From JAAYBY01 sp964654125 (lineage in GTDB: Bacteria > Bacillota > Clostridia > Saccharofermentanales > UBA5734), in NCBI GenBank assembly GCA_964654125.1, contig CAZZGG010000041.1:1-20525 (forward strand): a DNA stretch of 20,525 bases, given 5' to 3'. Below the pieces are notes generated by a model, which was given only the letters and a program-made list of their open reading frames with translations, searched no databases and was not told the DNA's origin. The first letter of the stretch is position 1. Each line of letters opens with the position of its first letter. Below, one piece after another: positions 1-8,724 of this stretch. Made by a program: the position numbers and the translations under genes.

Positions 1-106
1 TTATATTCCCTACGTAAACACCTGTGGATATCTCTTGCATCCATTTTGTTAGATCACCTCTTAACGAACTGGGAACACTTGTCAAAGTGACAACAGTCAT
101 AGGCAT
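1..106 (-). CDS. cas2: CRISPR-associated Cas2, type I-E (partial, N-terminal 35 residues)
   Basis: Reading leftward from an ATG at 106, the frame begins MPMTVVTLTSVPSSLRGDL and continues to the window edge, so only the first 35 codons are present. The opening VVTLTSVPSSLRGDLTKW and the later GVYVGNI match the start of Cas2e (ygbF type), in which a beta strand is followed by an RG-containing helix and a VYVG strand. A GGAGG at 116-120 lies nine bases before the ATG, and the gene starts 15 bases after the cas1 stop, so it is the last visible gene of the operon. Cas2 dimers bridge two Cas1 dimers in the spacer-integration complex. The C-terminal part, including the Cas2e-specific tail, is outside the window. 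Confidence 0.9.
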   Translation of the reverse strand, partial: MPMTVVTLTSVPSSLRGDLTKWMQEISTGVYVGNI

Positions 107-121
107 TGATCCAGTCCTCCC

Positions 122-1057
122 TTATGAAAAGTCTTCATACGAAATGCCGTGCTGCATAAGACCTTCTTTGTCATCCCAAAGATTAATCAAATCTGCGATC
201 ACCTCATGTTCTTCTTCATCCATAAGTAAATGCAGATCCTTAACAATTCTTGCAATGATCTTGCCATCGACAAAAGCATCCCTGACAGCTAGTCGTGTTT
301 CACGCCCTATATCGGTTATATCTGTTTTTGCAGCTATTCTAAACGCAATAGGTATTGTAACATCAGCCTTGTATAGATCGGCAATATCATAGACAAAGGA
401 TAAATCATGCCCTGTGTGAACAAAACCTAGTCCAGGGGATAGGCCCAAGGCCACGATAACACTATAAACCAGTCCATATAAGGCTGTATGGGCTGCCGAT
501 AAAGCCTGATTAATTGGAGTGCCGCTAGCAAAATCATTAGGGTCATATACCCTGCCTTGCCATGGTACACCTGTTGCTTTTGATTCTTTCCTGTAGATGC
601 TTCTTACTCTGGCACCTTCGCGGCCACGAAGCTGTTGCATGGTCAAGGTTGAGACATCCTCGTTTTCAAAGCGCATTTGGTACATGCTTCTTGCTACTGC
701 TACCCGAGATCTAACATTAGAAACTAACTCAGCTTGTTTGACCAACAGTTTGGAGTTGTGTGATAAAGCCCGACCATGCGCATAATGCCTGACCCCGCGC
801 TCTCCAGTCCACACCACACTTGTCCCTATATCACCAATTAGTTCCATTGCGCGATGTGTTACATCCGTTCCAGGACCAAGCAGTAGTACTCCGACCATGG
901 CAGCGGGTATACGAATAATGCCCTGGCTGTCGGTCACTGTGATGGCACCATCCTGTCTGTTAATTTTCGCATGCTCTACATATAAAAAAGTGATTCTATC
1001 ACTAATGCGTGGAAGTGCCTGCAAATCGGGCTTTTTTATTCCTGATATACCATCCAT
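122..1057 (-). CDS. cas1: CRISPR-associated integrase/endonuclease Cas1, type I-E
   Basis: A 311-residue Cas1e, the integrase that with Cas2 inserts new spacers at the leader end of the CRISPR array. The N-terminal beta domain covers roughly residues 1-90 and includes the LLLGPGTDVTHRA segment that corresponds to LEPGTRVSHAAV in E. coli Cas1. The helical C-terminal domain carries the metal-binding triad Glu147 (in LRGREGARVR), His214 (in GFVHTGHDLSF) and Asp227 (in DIADLYK). The spacings of 67 and 13 residues are the same as between E141, H208 and D221 of E. coli Cas1, so the enzyme looks intact. The ATG at 1057 has a GAGGTGAG ribosome site just upstream and starts nine bases after the cas6e stop. 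Confidence 0.96.
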   Translation of the reverse strand: MDGISGIKKPDLQALPRISDRITFLYVEHAKINRQDGAITVTDSQGIIRIPAAMVGVLLLGPGTDVTHRAMELIGDIGTSVVWTGERGVRHYAHGRALSHNSKLLVKQAELVSNVRSRVAVARSMYQMRFENEDVSTLTMQQLRGREGARVRSIYRKESKATGVPWQGRVYDPNDFASGTPINQALSAAHTALYGLVYSVIVALGLSPGLGFVHTGHDLSFVYDIADLYKADVTIPIAFRIAAKTDITDIGRETRLAVRDAFVDGKIIARIVKDLHLLMDEEEHEVIADLINLWDDKEGLMQHGISYEDFS

Positions 1058-1066
1058 ACACTCACC

Positions 1067-1696
1067 TCACGGCACAACCGTCATCAAACCAAAACCATAT
1101 GCTTTCTCTTTTCCTACACCTTCTGTCAAAGTTCTTCTGAAAATATCAATGTTCTCAATAATAAGGCTTCCTTCGTAAATGGCTCTAACCAGCCTAATGA
1201 CTTTACCATTACTCATCTTAGCTATTGGAAAATCTCTTTGTACAATCTGATAACTATCATCGACTAGAGTAAAGCCTAATCTTTCTGCGCGTTTTTCCAA
1301 AAACTCTAACTGCTGCTCAGCAGTAATATGTGGCAATATCTTGCCTCGTTGACCAGTTTGTTTGGCCGCTCTGACAGGATTTGCAGTTAATCTAAACGAC
1401 ACTCTTTGTCCATTCTTCAGGCTTTGTAAGAACGGATTATAATCTTTACATTGCCCTGTACCAGCTACACCAAAAGTTTCTAGTCGTTTGATATCTGGCT
1501 CGTTCTGGCTGACAATCAGTAAATAGCTTTTTCCCTTCAGTTGATCAATTCTCCATAGTTTCCTGCTTCTTTTTCTAACAGCAAATTCATCGGGAAAACA
1601 ATTTTCTACCCAATTGTGGTAGGTACCTAAATGAGTAAGCTCCGATATTTTCCTTCGATTACCGATATCAATTTCCACTCGCGAAATATAAAACAT
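1067..1696 (-). CDS. cas6e: CRISPR pre-crRNA endoribonuclease Cas6e (CasE)
   Basis: A 209-residue Cas6e, the RNase that cuts the repeat hairpins of the pre-crRNA and stays bound to the 3' handle as a Cascade subunit. Two ferredoxin-like folds are expected. The segment ELTHLGTYHNW near residues 19-29 aligns with QLHQGLWHLF of E. coli CasE, so His22 is the likely counterpart of catalytic His20. FRLTANPVR at 101-109 matches the family's FRLRANP motif, and the C-terminal GVGKEKAYGFGL (193-204) is the Gly-rich RNA-binding loop. The ATG overlaps the cas5e TAA by one base (TAATG), with AGGAG seven bases upstream, so translation is probably coupled. Confidence 0.95.
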   Translation of the reverse strand: MFYISRVEIDIGNRRKISELTHLGTYHNWVENCFPDEFAVRKRSRKLWRIDQLKGKSYLLIVSQNEPDIKRLETFGVAGTGQCKDYNPFLQSLKNGQRVSFRLTANPVRAAKQTGQRGKILPHITAEQQLEFLEKRAERLGFTLVDDSYQIVQRDFPIAKMSNGKVIRLVRAIYEGSLIIENIDIFRRTLTEGVGKEKAYGFGLMTVVP

Positions 1697-2421
1697 TATT
1701 TGACTCCTATCCCTTGAAAGGCATCATGTTTTGTGCTCTTGTTTACATTGTCAGCGTCAATCTGGACTGGCAAATATTTTGCTTGCCTAAAACCATGTCT
1801 CCTGTCAATAACATCAAAAGACTCTGCTTTATCGCGTTGAAAAAATGGAAGCGACGAGTCATCTAGTAAGTTGGCATCCACATAAGCATCTAAAATAATG
1901 TTTCCTGCATGCTTTTTGTATACCATCTTCTTCTTATACCAGTCACTAGCCTGCCAATCGTATGTCTTAATGATTGTGAGTAAATCGTCTTCTTTAACCT
2001 CTAAAAAATAGTTGCTATCTACTGGTGCACAACGTCTCCCCATATAGAGTGGAAACGCAGGGCGGACAAGCGCTTTTGCTACAGTATCGATCCAGGTAGG
2101 GTCTTCATGAGAAATCATTGCCAGAAAAACTGCATCCTGCAAGTAATATCTATTTGTTACATAAGTCTGGACTGGTGATCTGGCAATGTGATAATCCTTT
2201 AATAAACTGCCTTTTTGTTCTATGCGAACACCAAAAGATAATTCGTTGAGTCTTTGGTATTTTTCTGTTTCGTCCCGGCGATAGCCTAATGCAGCACCGA
2301 TCAAGCCTGTAATAGCACTTTTTGTCGGATGTCTTGTTGTTTTTCTTTCTTCAAAATGAGAACCGATCCCCCAAGATTGCAGCGGACCTGAAAATCTTAA
2401 GATAATTGTTTTCATTACCAT
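1696..2421 (-). CDS. cas5e: Cascade subunit Cas5e (CasD)
   Basis: Cas5e caps the 5' handle of the crRNA in Cascade. The N-terminus, ILRFSGPLQSWG followed by HPTKSAITGLIGAALG (about residues 31-46), is the Cas5e signature; E. coli CasD reads LRLAGPMQAWG and FPTRSGLLGLLGACLG. The frame is open from a GTG at 2430, directly after the cas7e stop. The best start is the ATG at 2421, giving 241 residues: AGGTGA at 2427-2432 lies five bases before it and little sequence precedes the conserved strand. The ATG at 2415 (MKTIIL) is also possible. The gene lies between cas7e and cas6e in the usual I-E order. Confidence 0.94.
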   Translation of the reverse strand: MVMKTIILRFSGPLQSWGIGSHFEERKTTRHPTKSAITGLIGAALGYRRDETEKYQRLNELSFGVRIEQKGSLLKDYHIARSPVQTYVTNRYYLQDAVFLAMISHEDPTWIDTVAKALVRPAFPLYMGRRCAPVDSNYFLEVKEDDLLTIIKTYDWQASDWYKKKMVYKKHAGNIILDAYVDANLLDDSSLPFFQRDKAESFDVIDRRHGFRQAKYLPVQIDADNVNKSTKHDAFQGIGVK

Positions 2422-2430
2422 AGAAATCAC

Positions 2431-3486
2431 CTATAACAGCCCAGCTAAAATTTCACCTAAGGTGAGCAAGAGCTCTTGTAGATTTTCTTTATTTTCGCCT
2501 AAACTTTCAAAATCCCCCACTGTGTATGTAGCAAGAGGAGCTTCAATATAACGGTTGGTTTCCCTATAGCCCATTTCTAGTCTGGATACTGAGCCTTTTA
2601 TATAGCCACCTTGAGCTTTGACGGGATTTTCAAAGGCACTGACAAGATTTACCGGACGATCCGGGCGAAGTGAGAGCACCAAAGCACTTGGCAAAGTCTG
2701 GTTGGCAAAAGTATTTATCTTACCTGTAGGTAAAGATAAAACAAAAGCTTTTACAAAAAGCTTTATTGCCTCAATAGTTACATTTTTGTCATCAAGCTGC
2801 AAAGCTAGCTCGTGAACAGCAACATTGGCATAACGATATAAAGTGGATGAATTGTACTCCACCGTGCCAAGCATACCTGCACCTGCCTGGTCGTCGGGAG
2901 ATAGATCATCAACAGCAGTAAAAAAGTCAAACTCTGTGGCAATCTCATGTGTTGAAATGGAGTGAGCGACTTGTGCACTAGCATCCACATTTAGCTCTGG
3001 TGCATCTGCGACCATACGCCCGAATAACGATATATCAATGCCTTGATTACTATTTAGGATGTTTTTAATCTTATCTGCTTCCAGATCATCACTGTGCTCT
3101 AAACCATAAGAAGCAAGTGAATCCCGTTGTCTATAACCTAGGAAGAAGAGAGCTTTAGCTTCCTGATCTTTGGTAGAAACCTTTCCTTTGTTGAAAATAT
3201 CTTCAGCCAGTTTCATAGCACTGCTTTCATCGATTGTTGAATCTTTTTCCATGATAATCTTTGCTAGTGAATGAACAATCTTCTTAGTTCTAATTCCTAA
3301 AACATCCTGTACGGCATGTTTTTTGAAAAAATCTCTCATTGCTTTTTTCCAGCTTTGTGATGAAACACGAGCCCGTGTAACACCGCCGTATTGGGCGGTC
3401 TTTGGGCTTCCTGTGTCATCTCTGTTTATATTACTGGGTGGAACTGTTTGTAAAACGTGTAAGTCCAAATAAATATTATTTTGCAT
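2431..3486 (-). CDS. cas7e: Cascade backbone subunit Cas7e (CasC/Cse4)
   Basis: A 351-residue Cas7e, the subunit that polymerises (six copies in E. coli Cascade) along the crRNA guide and inserts thumbs between guide-target segments. The N-terminus carries the family's conserved block: NINRDD at 19-24, then GSPKTAQYGG and RARVSSQSWKKAMR at 38-51. ISTHEIATEFDFFTAVDDL in the middle matches the conserved D-F-F-T-A-V-D-D motif of Cse4. The length is usual for the family. Its start overlaps the last 11 bases of cse2 and its stop lies close against the cas5e start, so it sits inside the translationally coupled Cascade block. Confidence 0.96.
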   Translation of the reverse strand: MQNNIYLDLHVLQTVPPSNINRDDTGSPKTAQYGGVTRARVSSQSWKKAMRDFFKKHAVQDVLGIRTKKIVHSLAKIIMEKDSTIDESSAMKLAEDIFNKGKVSTKDQEAKALFFLGYRQRDSLASYGLEHSDDLEADKIKNILNSNQGIDISLFGRMVADAPELNVDASAQVAHSISTHEIATEFDFFTAVDDLSPDDQAGAGMLGTVEYNSSTLYRYANVAVHELALQLDDKNVTIEAIKLFVKAFVLSLPTGKINTFANQTLPSALVLSLRPDRPVNLVSAFENPVKAQGGYIKGSVSRLEMGYRETNRYIEAPLATYTVGDFESLGENKENLQELLLTLGEILAGLL

Positions 3487-4057
3487 CTTTTTCTCCTTCT
3501 TTCTCTTTTGCTATGTAGAAGTAGTAGTCTTGGCCCCAACGCATTCGCATGTGGTTGGCATATTCATGTGATACCTGGTACCAAAAGAGATCCTCTGCTA
3601 ACTTAGCATAATCAATTTTTGTCTCTGTTTTTTGCTTTAGTATGCTGATAAGGTGACGCAGATGGTTGATTAATTCCTTAAAACTACTGGCAGTAATCAG
3701 CACATTGAACCTTCTGTCCAGAGCTGTACTGTTTGGGTCCCTGATGCTGTGCAAGGCCTTGCCGACGTTATCGCCTGATGCTTCATGCATAAGGTCACTT
3801 TTACCTTGCTGGTGCAGTGCGTACAGTTGCAATGAGGCCAAAATAGCGTTTTCCTCAAAGCTAGGTCTCCCGCTTGTGCTTAAATATTCATGTGGCACAT
3901 TTTCGAAAAATAACGGCCAAATAGCCACTGTTTCTGAGATGTCTCTACCTACAGAATTCCTTAAACGGGATAACACGGCTTTTGTATCAGATAATTCCAG
4001 CCTATTGCCTAGTTGAAAAATAATACTAGCAGTTACCTTGTAGATTTCATTGCTCAC
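3476..4057 (-). CDS. cse2: Cascade small subunit Cse2 (CasB)
   Basis: A 193-residue, mostly helical protein in the Cse2 position between cse1 and cas7e. Cse2 forms a dimer along the belly of Cascade and stabilises the displaced strand and R-loop. Conserved-looking parts are the helix with RLRNSVGRD (about 31-39), the IWPLFF segment, and the C-terminal YQVSHEYANHMRMRWGQDYY with its basic residues. The start is a GTG at 4057; the ATG three bases downstream on the same strand is out of frame. The GGGGTGA of the cse1 stop region serves as ribosome site, so translation is likely coupled to cse1, whose stop lies four bases away. Confidence 0.92.
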   Translation of the reverse strand: MSNEIYKVTASIIFQLGNRLELSDTKAVLSRLRNSVGRDISETVAIWPLFFENVPHEYLSTSGRPSFEENAILASLQLYALHQQGKSDLMHEASGDNVGKALHSIRDPNSTALDRRFNVLITASSFKELINHLRHLISILKQKTETKIDYAKLAEDLFWYQVSHEYANHMRMRWGQDYYFYIAKEKEGEKDAK

Positions 4058-4061
4058 TCCT

Positions 4062-5729
4062 TCACCCCAATTCTTTTTTTAAGTTTCTTTTGAATCGTAT
4101 GTATGCGGATGCAATATTTTCCAGCCTTTTCGTACTCTTATCTGGATAGTAGCCAAGGTAATCTCTAGGGCCGGCATCCCGGATCAATTCTTCAGCTTGT
4201 TGGTTGATTTCGTCTCTTAAAATATTTTTCCATTCGCTGCTGCGCTCATACTTTTCATCTTGTGGAGATATGCCGATCAGCCAATTGCGAAAGCTGCGAT
4301 CAATAGAAAAAAATACTTGCCTTTTTGTTTGTTGAGCTGTGCGTTGATCTGTGTTCTTGATTTCGGATGTGCGATTAAAGCGTATTTTATCAATGTCATT
4401 GGCAAAGCGAATCAAGGTAGAATCAATGACTTTTTCTGTGTTTTTTATTTCGTCTGCCAGAAAAGCCAACCATCCATCTTCCTGTTGATCTAGTAAACTT
4501 ATATTCTCAGAGATCTGATCGTATACTTGCCTGTTGACAACTCCGTCTTTTTGTATGTAGTTTTCGCCAACAGCATTTAGCGTTACGAGGCCGCTGACAA
4601 GCTCATCCCCTTGCAGCTTTGTTAGCCAGTTAACGATACCTGGTGCATCAGTTTTATCTTCTATGACAGAAAAAGTTGGCATTTCCTGCCAGAAATATTT
4701 ATCCGGATCATGTCGTTTTGGTACAAGCCCTTCCTTGACCTGCCATTTTTTAACATCAAGTTTGGTCTCAGAGATCCACAGAGTAAATGGTTCAAGTTTT
4801 AAGTTTGGTGCATACTCAAAATTGCTTATAGCCAAATCCAACCTGTATTCGCTAATCTGGTTTTTGTCGTTGGACTTTAGTAACAATTGCCTACTTGGGT
4901 AAGTGAAAAGCTGGGCCACATTATCCGGGATAGAGCGAAAGTTATTAATTGTAGGCTCAACTTCCCAGATTGGCTTTTGCAGCTTAGTGCTTTCAGATAG
5001 ATTCAGGTTCAATAAAAGAGTTTCAAAAAGATTTTTACCACTAGCATAGATGCCGCCCAATTTACCCAAGTAAGCCACCCCTGTTGAAGCTCTTTTGGTC
5101 TTTTTGCCTGGATTGCCTGACTTTGCCGGCGAGTACCCATTGGCATACAGTAACCATCTGGCAGCGGCAGCATAGTCTAATCCTAATTGGTGCTGACTCA
5201 TAAAAAGCCGCGGTTTTCTCGGATCTCCCTCCAGGATCCGCCCATTTAATTTGTTGATGCTATTATCTGTTGCGCTATAGGGATAATCATCATGCCCTAT
5301 TTCTGGAAACTGAAAAAATGGATAAGTTTCATCTATCAAATAAAAGCGATGTCGATATTTTTCCAAATACTCATTTACCTGTTCTGAAAACTTACCTTTT
5401 TGCCAAAGTTTCTGCCATGTTGTGTAAAGAGCCTTTTGATAATCTTCTAAATCATCTTCATCTAAATCTTCAGTGACTTGAAATGTGTCTTCATTTACAT
5501 CGACCCATTCATAAAAATCGCCCTGGGCTGTAACTCTGGTAAAAACTGTATGCAGCACAGCTAAAAGCAACCTTAAAATTGCAAAGTCCTGCGTTGGTGT
5601 TTCGCCCGCAAGCTGCTTATATTCATGTGCATTGCTGAATAGATCCTTTAGCGATGCTTCTTCTGTTTCCCCTTTCTTTCCTGCCATCACTAGTAACCAC
5701 TTTTCATCAAGTAGATTAAACTGTTTCAT
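4062..5729 (-). CDS. cse1: Cascade large subunit Cse1 (CasA, Cas8e)
   Basis: A 555-residue Cse1, the PAM-sensing large subunit that recruits Cas3 after R-loop formation. It starts MKQFNLLDEKWLLV, matching the FNLL-x-(D/E)-x-W-(L/I)-x-V opening of the family. YPFFQFPEIG and FMSQHQLGLDYAAAARWLLYANGYSPAKSG-type segments in the N-terminal two-thirds also follow Cse1. The C-terminal 150 residues are rich in charged helices, as in the four-helix bundle that contacts Cse2. The ATG at 5729 overlaps the cas3 TGA (ATGA) and has AAAGGAGG upstream, so translation follows directly from cas3. The length is within the family range and no frame break is seen. Confidence 0.94.
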   Translation of the reverse strand: MKQFNLLDEKWLLVMAGKKGETEEASLKDLFSNAHEYKQLAGETPTQDFAILRLLLAVLHTVFTRVTAQGDFYEWVDVNEDTFQVTEDLDEDDLEDYQKALYTTWQKLWQKGKFSEQVNEYLEKYRHRFYLIDETYPFFQFPEIGHDDYPYSATDNSINKLNGRILEGDPRKPRLFMSQHQLGLDYAAAARWLLYANGYSPAKSGNPGKKTKRASTGVAYLGKLGGIYASGKNLFETLLLNLNLSESTKLQKPIWEVEPTINNFRSIPDNVAQLFTYPSRQLLLKSNDKNQISEYRLDLAISNFEYAPNLKLEPFTLWISETKLDVKKWQVKEGLVPKRHDPDKYFWQEMPTFSVIEDKTDAPGIVNWLTKLQGDELVSGLVTLNAVGENYIQKDGVVNRQVYDQISENISLLDQQEDGWLAFLADEIKNTEKVIDSTLIRFANDIDKIRFNRTSEIKNTDQRTAQQTKRQVFFSIDRSFRNWLIGISPQDEKYERSSEWKNILRDEINQQAEELIRDAGPRDYLGYYPDKSTKRLENIASAYIRFKRNLKKELG

Positions 5730-8458
5730 CCTTCCTCCTTTCTATATGTCAACCCATAGTGTTGGTCATAATGAATCTGATATCCTGCTATTGTGCCATT
5801 GTTATTTGTATCAAGGATTAATCCTAGGCTTCCTTTCAACCAAGCTTCACTTTGCCAGTGAGCTAGCTCTTTGAGATTAATTTTTTCCAGTTCTCGAATG
5901 ACTTCATCTGTTCTATAGTGAAAAATATGCGGTAGACGGATCGTTTGTTGGGATATTATCTTTGCCAGAGCTGGACTTAAATCGCCATCAATGCAACTAG
6001 TGCCGTCTAGTAAAAATAGCCTGTTATCAATTTTTTTAACAAGTATGATTTCTATTGAATCTGTGCCGTCTCGAACTTTTGCCAAGCCTGATTCTTCAGT
6101 GTCGCTTAATGGGTTATCTTTTAACCAACCGATTAGACTAGTTCCTTCCAAGGAAAAAGGGTTTTTTAAAAGAAAGGCATTTGCATTATTCTCTTTTGCC
6201 TTTATTTTTAATGCGTTTGCTTCTTTGGCTTCCTGATAGATAGCTTCGAGCGACTGGGGGATGTCAAGATCATTTTCTTGATAAACTTTTTGCACCAGCC
6301 TAGATATGTCTTGGGGCAGCAGCAGCTTTTCAGGAAGAGTCAGTTGTGTGCGGATCAGCAAATAATCACCATAGATTGTTCTTGCGCCTTGATCAAATTC
6401 TGCTACGCCTAAAATGCCCATCACATACACGACAGGCATTTTGAGGCTTTCTGGCCTCTTTGTTATGGTATGCCTGTGCAACCTGCCAACTCTTTGTAAG
6501 AGTAAATCCATTGGAGCAATATCTGTAAAAAGCACATCAAAATCAATATCAAGCGACTGTTCTAGGACTTGCGTTCCGAGAATTATTTTCAGTTCGGGGC
6601 GTTTAGCATTCTTGCCTATTTGATTGATCAGGCACCTCTCTTTAGCGCGTCTGTGTGGAGCCAAGTAACTGGAGTGTAAAATGCTGATGTTTTCTTTGCC
6701 GTAGAGGCTTTCTAAATTTTCTGCCAGAGCTTGCGCTCGTCTGACCGTATTGACAATTATTCCAGCAACACCGCCATTATGTAAAATACTTTGCAAGATC
6801 GGTGTGAGATCATCATCACTGATTATTTCCACTTTGATCTCTTTTGTGCTATCTAAGAGAAAATCTCGTAATTGTTTGACCTTGCCAGCATCTGTGTATG
6901 TGATCAAAGGATATGCATCTGTTACGCTCCAGTCCTCATAATCTGCCTGTATGTTACGACGCTTTATGCCCAGGCCACGACAATAATCACTTACTATTTT
7001 TTTTCGCCTAGCAGCAGGTAGTGTAGCTGAAAGGATGATAACAGGTATTCTATATGCTGCAAGCCACATGATAATTCTATCAAGAAAAACTCCCATGTAA
7101 GAATCGTATGCATGTACTTCATCAATAACGATGACCTTTTTTGATAGACCTAGATGTCTTAGAGCCAGATGTTTTTGCTTTAAGCCAGCCAGCAGTAACA
7201 GATCGACTGTGCCCACAACGAAATCATCCAGTATGGCAGTTTTTCTTCCGGTAAACCATTCGTTTATGACGACGCCAGCTTCTTCAGTATTGACACTTGC
7301 TGAATTTTTCAACTGTTGATAAACTTCGTTAAATTGTGATTTTCCATGGACAAGCTGGACGGACCTGTCATCTCCTGTTTCGACAGCTATTTTTTCTATC
7401 CAATCATTAATCCGTGGGAAGATGCCATCGGAAGTAGCCTGGGTTGGTAAGCCGAAAAACATACCAGAACACTTGCCTTTTTCGGCCATTTGCTCAACAC
7501 CTAAAAGTGCAGCTTCTGTCTTACCAATTCCCATGGGTGCTTCCAGTATAATGATGCCTGGTTTATGTGCTTTTTCTATTGCTTCATAAAAAGCCTGTTG
7601 TAGATCTCTTGGGCTGAAATCAAATCTTTTATAATAGTGTTCTAAAACGTTAGTTGTATAATTTGGGTTCCAGGGGTATGTTTTGCACCAACACTCCCAG
7701 CCATATTCCAAGCGTTCTTCTTGAAATTGCTCTTCATCTTTATCTATTGTGAATAAAGGGAAAAAATCTTCATTACTGGCTACCCAGTCAGCCATAATAA
7801 GCAGGCCTTGGAGGAGGACCTGTGCAGGTTGTTCAATGCTTGGCAGATCAGCAACATCCTTGTAGCCGGCTTCTTCCAGTGCCCACAAAAACAGTTTGTG
7901 CTGCAAAACTTGCCATTTTTTAGAATGTTTACCATCACGATCTTGCTGATAATAATTTGCTCTATATGATTCGTGCTGCTTTTTAATTTCCCATTTGTCA
8001 TCTGCGGGTTTGCCATGATGGCCACCGACTATTGAGGCAATATCTTCACCAACACCATATGTTTTCAGCAGGACGTGGCTTGCCAGAGCATGGGAGGTTC
8101 TTGAAGAAAATTCCACATTCCAAAAGGTCAAATCAGAAAACCCAGCCATTGCCAGTTTTTCCAGTAGTAATTTATCCAGATCCTTTGATTGATTGCCTGC
8201 TGATGGTCGTAAAGCAAAAGAGGGCGTGGCTTTACCAAGATCATGAGTTAAGCCGATAAAAGAAACAAGGTTAATCTCGTCTTCATCATAAGGTGAAAGA
8301 GAAGTGACAATAAAATTTCTTTGTCCTTCACTAAGCCAGTGATGCCAAAGCTGAATCATTACATTGGCAGTATCCAGCAAATGCTGTTCAAGGGGGAGCC
8401 AGTAGTATTGTCCGCCTCTTTCTTTTTTCTTGCCCCATAATCTTGTTTTTATGTGCAC
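5726..8458 (-). CDS. cas3: CRISPR-associated helicase/nuclease Cas3, type I-E
   Basis: A 910-residue Cas3 with HD nuclease and superfamily 2 helicase in one chain. It is recruited by Cascade to nick and degrade the displaced target strand. The HD part covers about residues 15-235, with His26, H72-D73 (LTHDLGK), His123/His128, H147-H148 (GGHHGKP) and Asp224 (MADWVASN). The helicase follows: Walker A APMGIGKT at 307-314, DEVH at 446-449, SAT at 477-479, and motifs V/VI TQVLEQSLDID and QRVGRLHR (655-662). The C-terminal domain ends in YDQHYGLTYRKEEG. The start is a GTG at 8458 with GGAGG at 8466-8470, seven bases upstream. All motifs look intact. It is the first gene of the operon. Confidence 0.96.
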   Translation of the reverse strand: MHIKTRLWGKKKERGGQYYWLPLEQHLLDTANVMIQLWHHWLSEGQRNFIVTSLSPYDEDEINLVSFIGLTHDLGKATPSFALRPSAGNQSKDLDKLLLEKLAMAGFSDLTFWNVEFSSRTSHALASHVLLKTYGVGEDIASIVGGHHGKPADDKWEIKKQHESYRANYYQQDRDGKHSKKWQVLQHKLFLWALEEAGYKDVADLPSIEQPAQVLLQGLLIMADWVASNEDFFPLFTIDKDEEQFQEERLEYGWECWCKTYPWNPNYTTNVLEHYYKRFDFSPRDLQQAFYEAIEKAHKPGIIILEAPMGIGKTEAALLGVEQMAEKGKCSGMFFGLPTQATSDGIFPRINDWIEKIAVETGDDRSVQLVHGKSQFNEVYQQLKNSASVNTEEAGVVINEWFTGRKTAILDDFVVGTVDLLLLAGLKQKHLALRHLGLSKKVIVIDEVHAYDSYMGVFLDRIIMWLAAYRIPVIILSATLPAARRKKIVSDYCRGLGIKRRNIQADYEDWSVTDAYPLITYTDAGKVKQLRDFLLDSTKEIKVEIISDDDLTPILQSILHNGGVAGIIVNTVRRAQALAENLESLYGKENISILHSSYLAPHRRAKERCLINQIGKNAKRPELKIILGTQVLEQSLDIDFDVLFTDIAPMDLLLQRVGRLHRHTITKRPESLKMPVVYVMGILGVAEFDQGARTIYGDYLLIRTQLTLPEKLLLPQDISRLVQKVYQENDLDIPQSLEAIYQEAKEANALKIKAKENNANAFLLKNPFSLEGTSLIGWLKDNPLSDTEESGLAKVRDGTDSIEIILVKKIDNRLFLLDGTSCIDGDLSPALAKIISQQTIRLPHIFHYRTDEVIRELEKINLKELAHWQSEAWLKGSLGLILDTNNNGTIAGYQIHYDQHYGLTYRKEEG

Positions 8459-8500
8459 AGGCTTTCCTCCAAGTCAAGATAGTTGGATTATTACTGAACA

Positions 8501-8530
8501 ATTATAATGAGATGAAATAATTGGAATTAA
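8501..8530 (-). promoter_or_regulatory. Candidate promoter of the cas operon
   Basis: On the minus strand a perfect TATAAT (8501-8506) lies about 40 bases before the cas3 GTG. A weak TTAATT (8525-8530) stands 18 bases upstream as possible -35. The -10 falls inside an inverted repeat, CAATTAT at 8499-8505 against ATAATTG at 8517-8523, which could be an operator. The -35 is poor, so either the promoter is weak or an activator is needed. Confidence 0.4.
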
Positions 8531-8682
8531 TGTCCATGAAAACCACAAATTTTGGACAGCTCTACATAAGTTTACCACAAATACTTTTCTGTTTCTTCTA
8601 AATAGAAAGATTTTCGTTTATGGTTTGAAGCGCCATATAATTTGTAGGAGTATTCATATATTAGTGTAGAAGCAGAAATAAT

Positions 8683-8718
8683 TGACACCAATGACACCAA
8701 TGACACCAATGACACTAA
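8683..8718. repeat. Four tandem copies of a 9-bp repeat
   Basis: Four head-to-tail units of TGACACCAA begin at 8683, 8692, 8701 and 8710; the last reads TGACACTAA. They sit in the gene-free stretch between cas3 and the next gene. The unit has no dyad symmetry and there are no spacers, so this is a simple tandem repeat, not a CRISPR. It may be a slippage product, a protein-binding array or part of an RNA. Confidence 0.9.
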
Positions 8719-8724
8719 TCACAG

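Noticed and set aside
2805..2990. Minus-strand 61-codon frame inside cas7e
   Set aside because: It overlaps an intact cas7e in another frame and shows no domain; it is a shadow, not a frameshifted piece.
8530..8601. Small plus-strand gene of 23 codons upstream of cas3
   Set aside because: It has only a GGA as ribosome site, no recognisable motif, and AT-rich sequence in which short frames arise easily.
8683..8718. The tandem repeats near cas3 as a CRISPR array
   Set aside because: The units are only 9 bp, lie head to tail without spacers, and have no resemblance to type I-E repeats.
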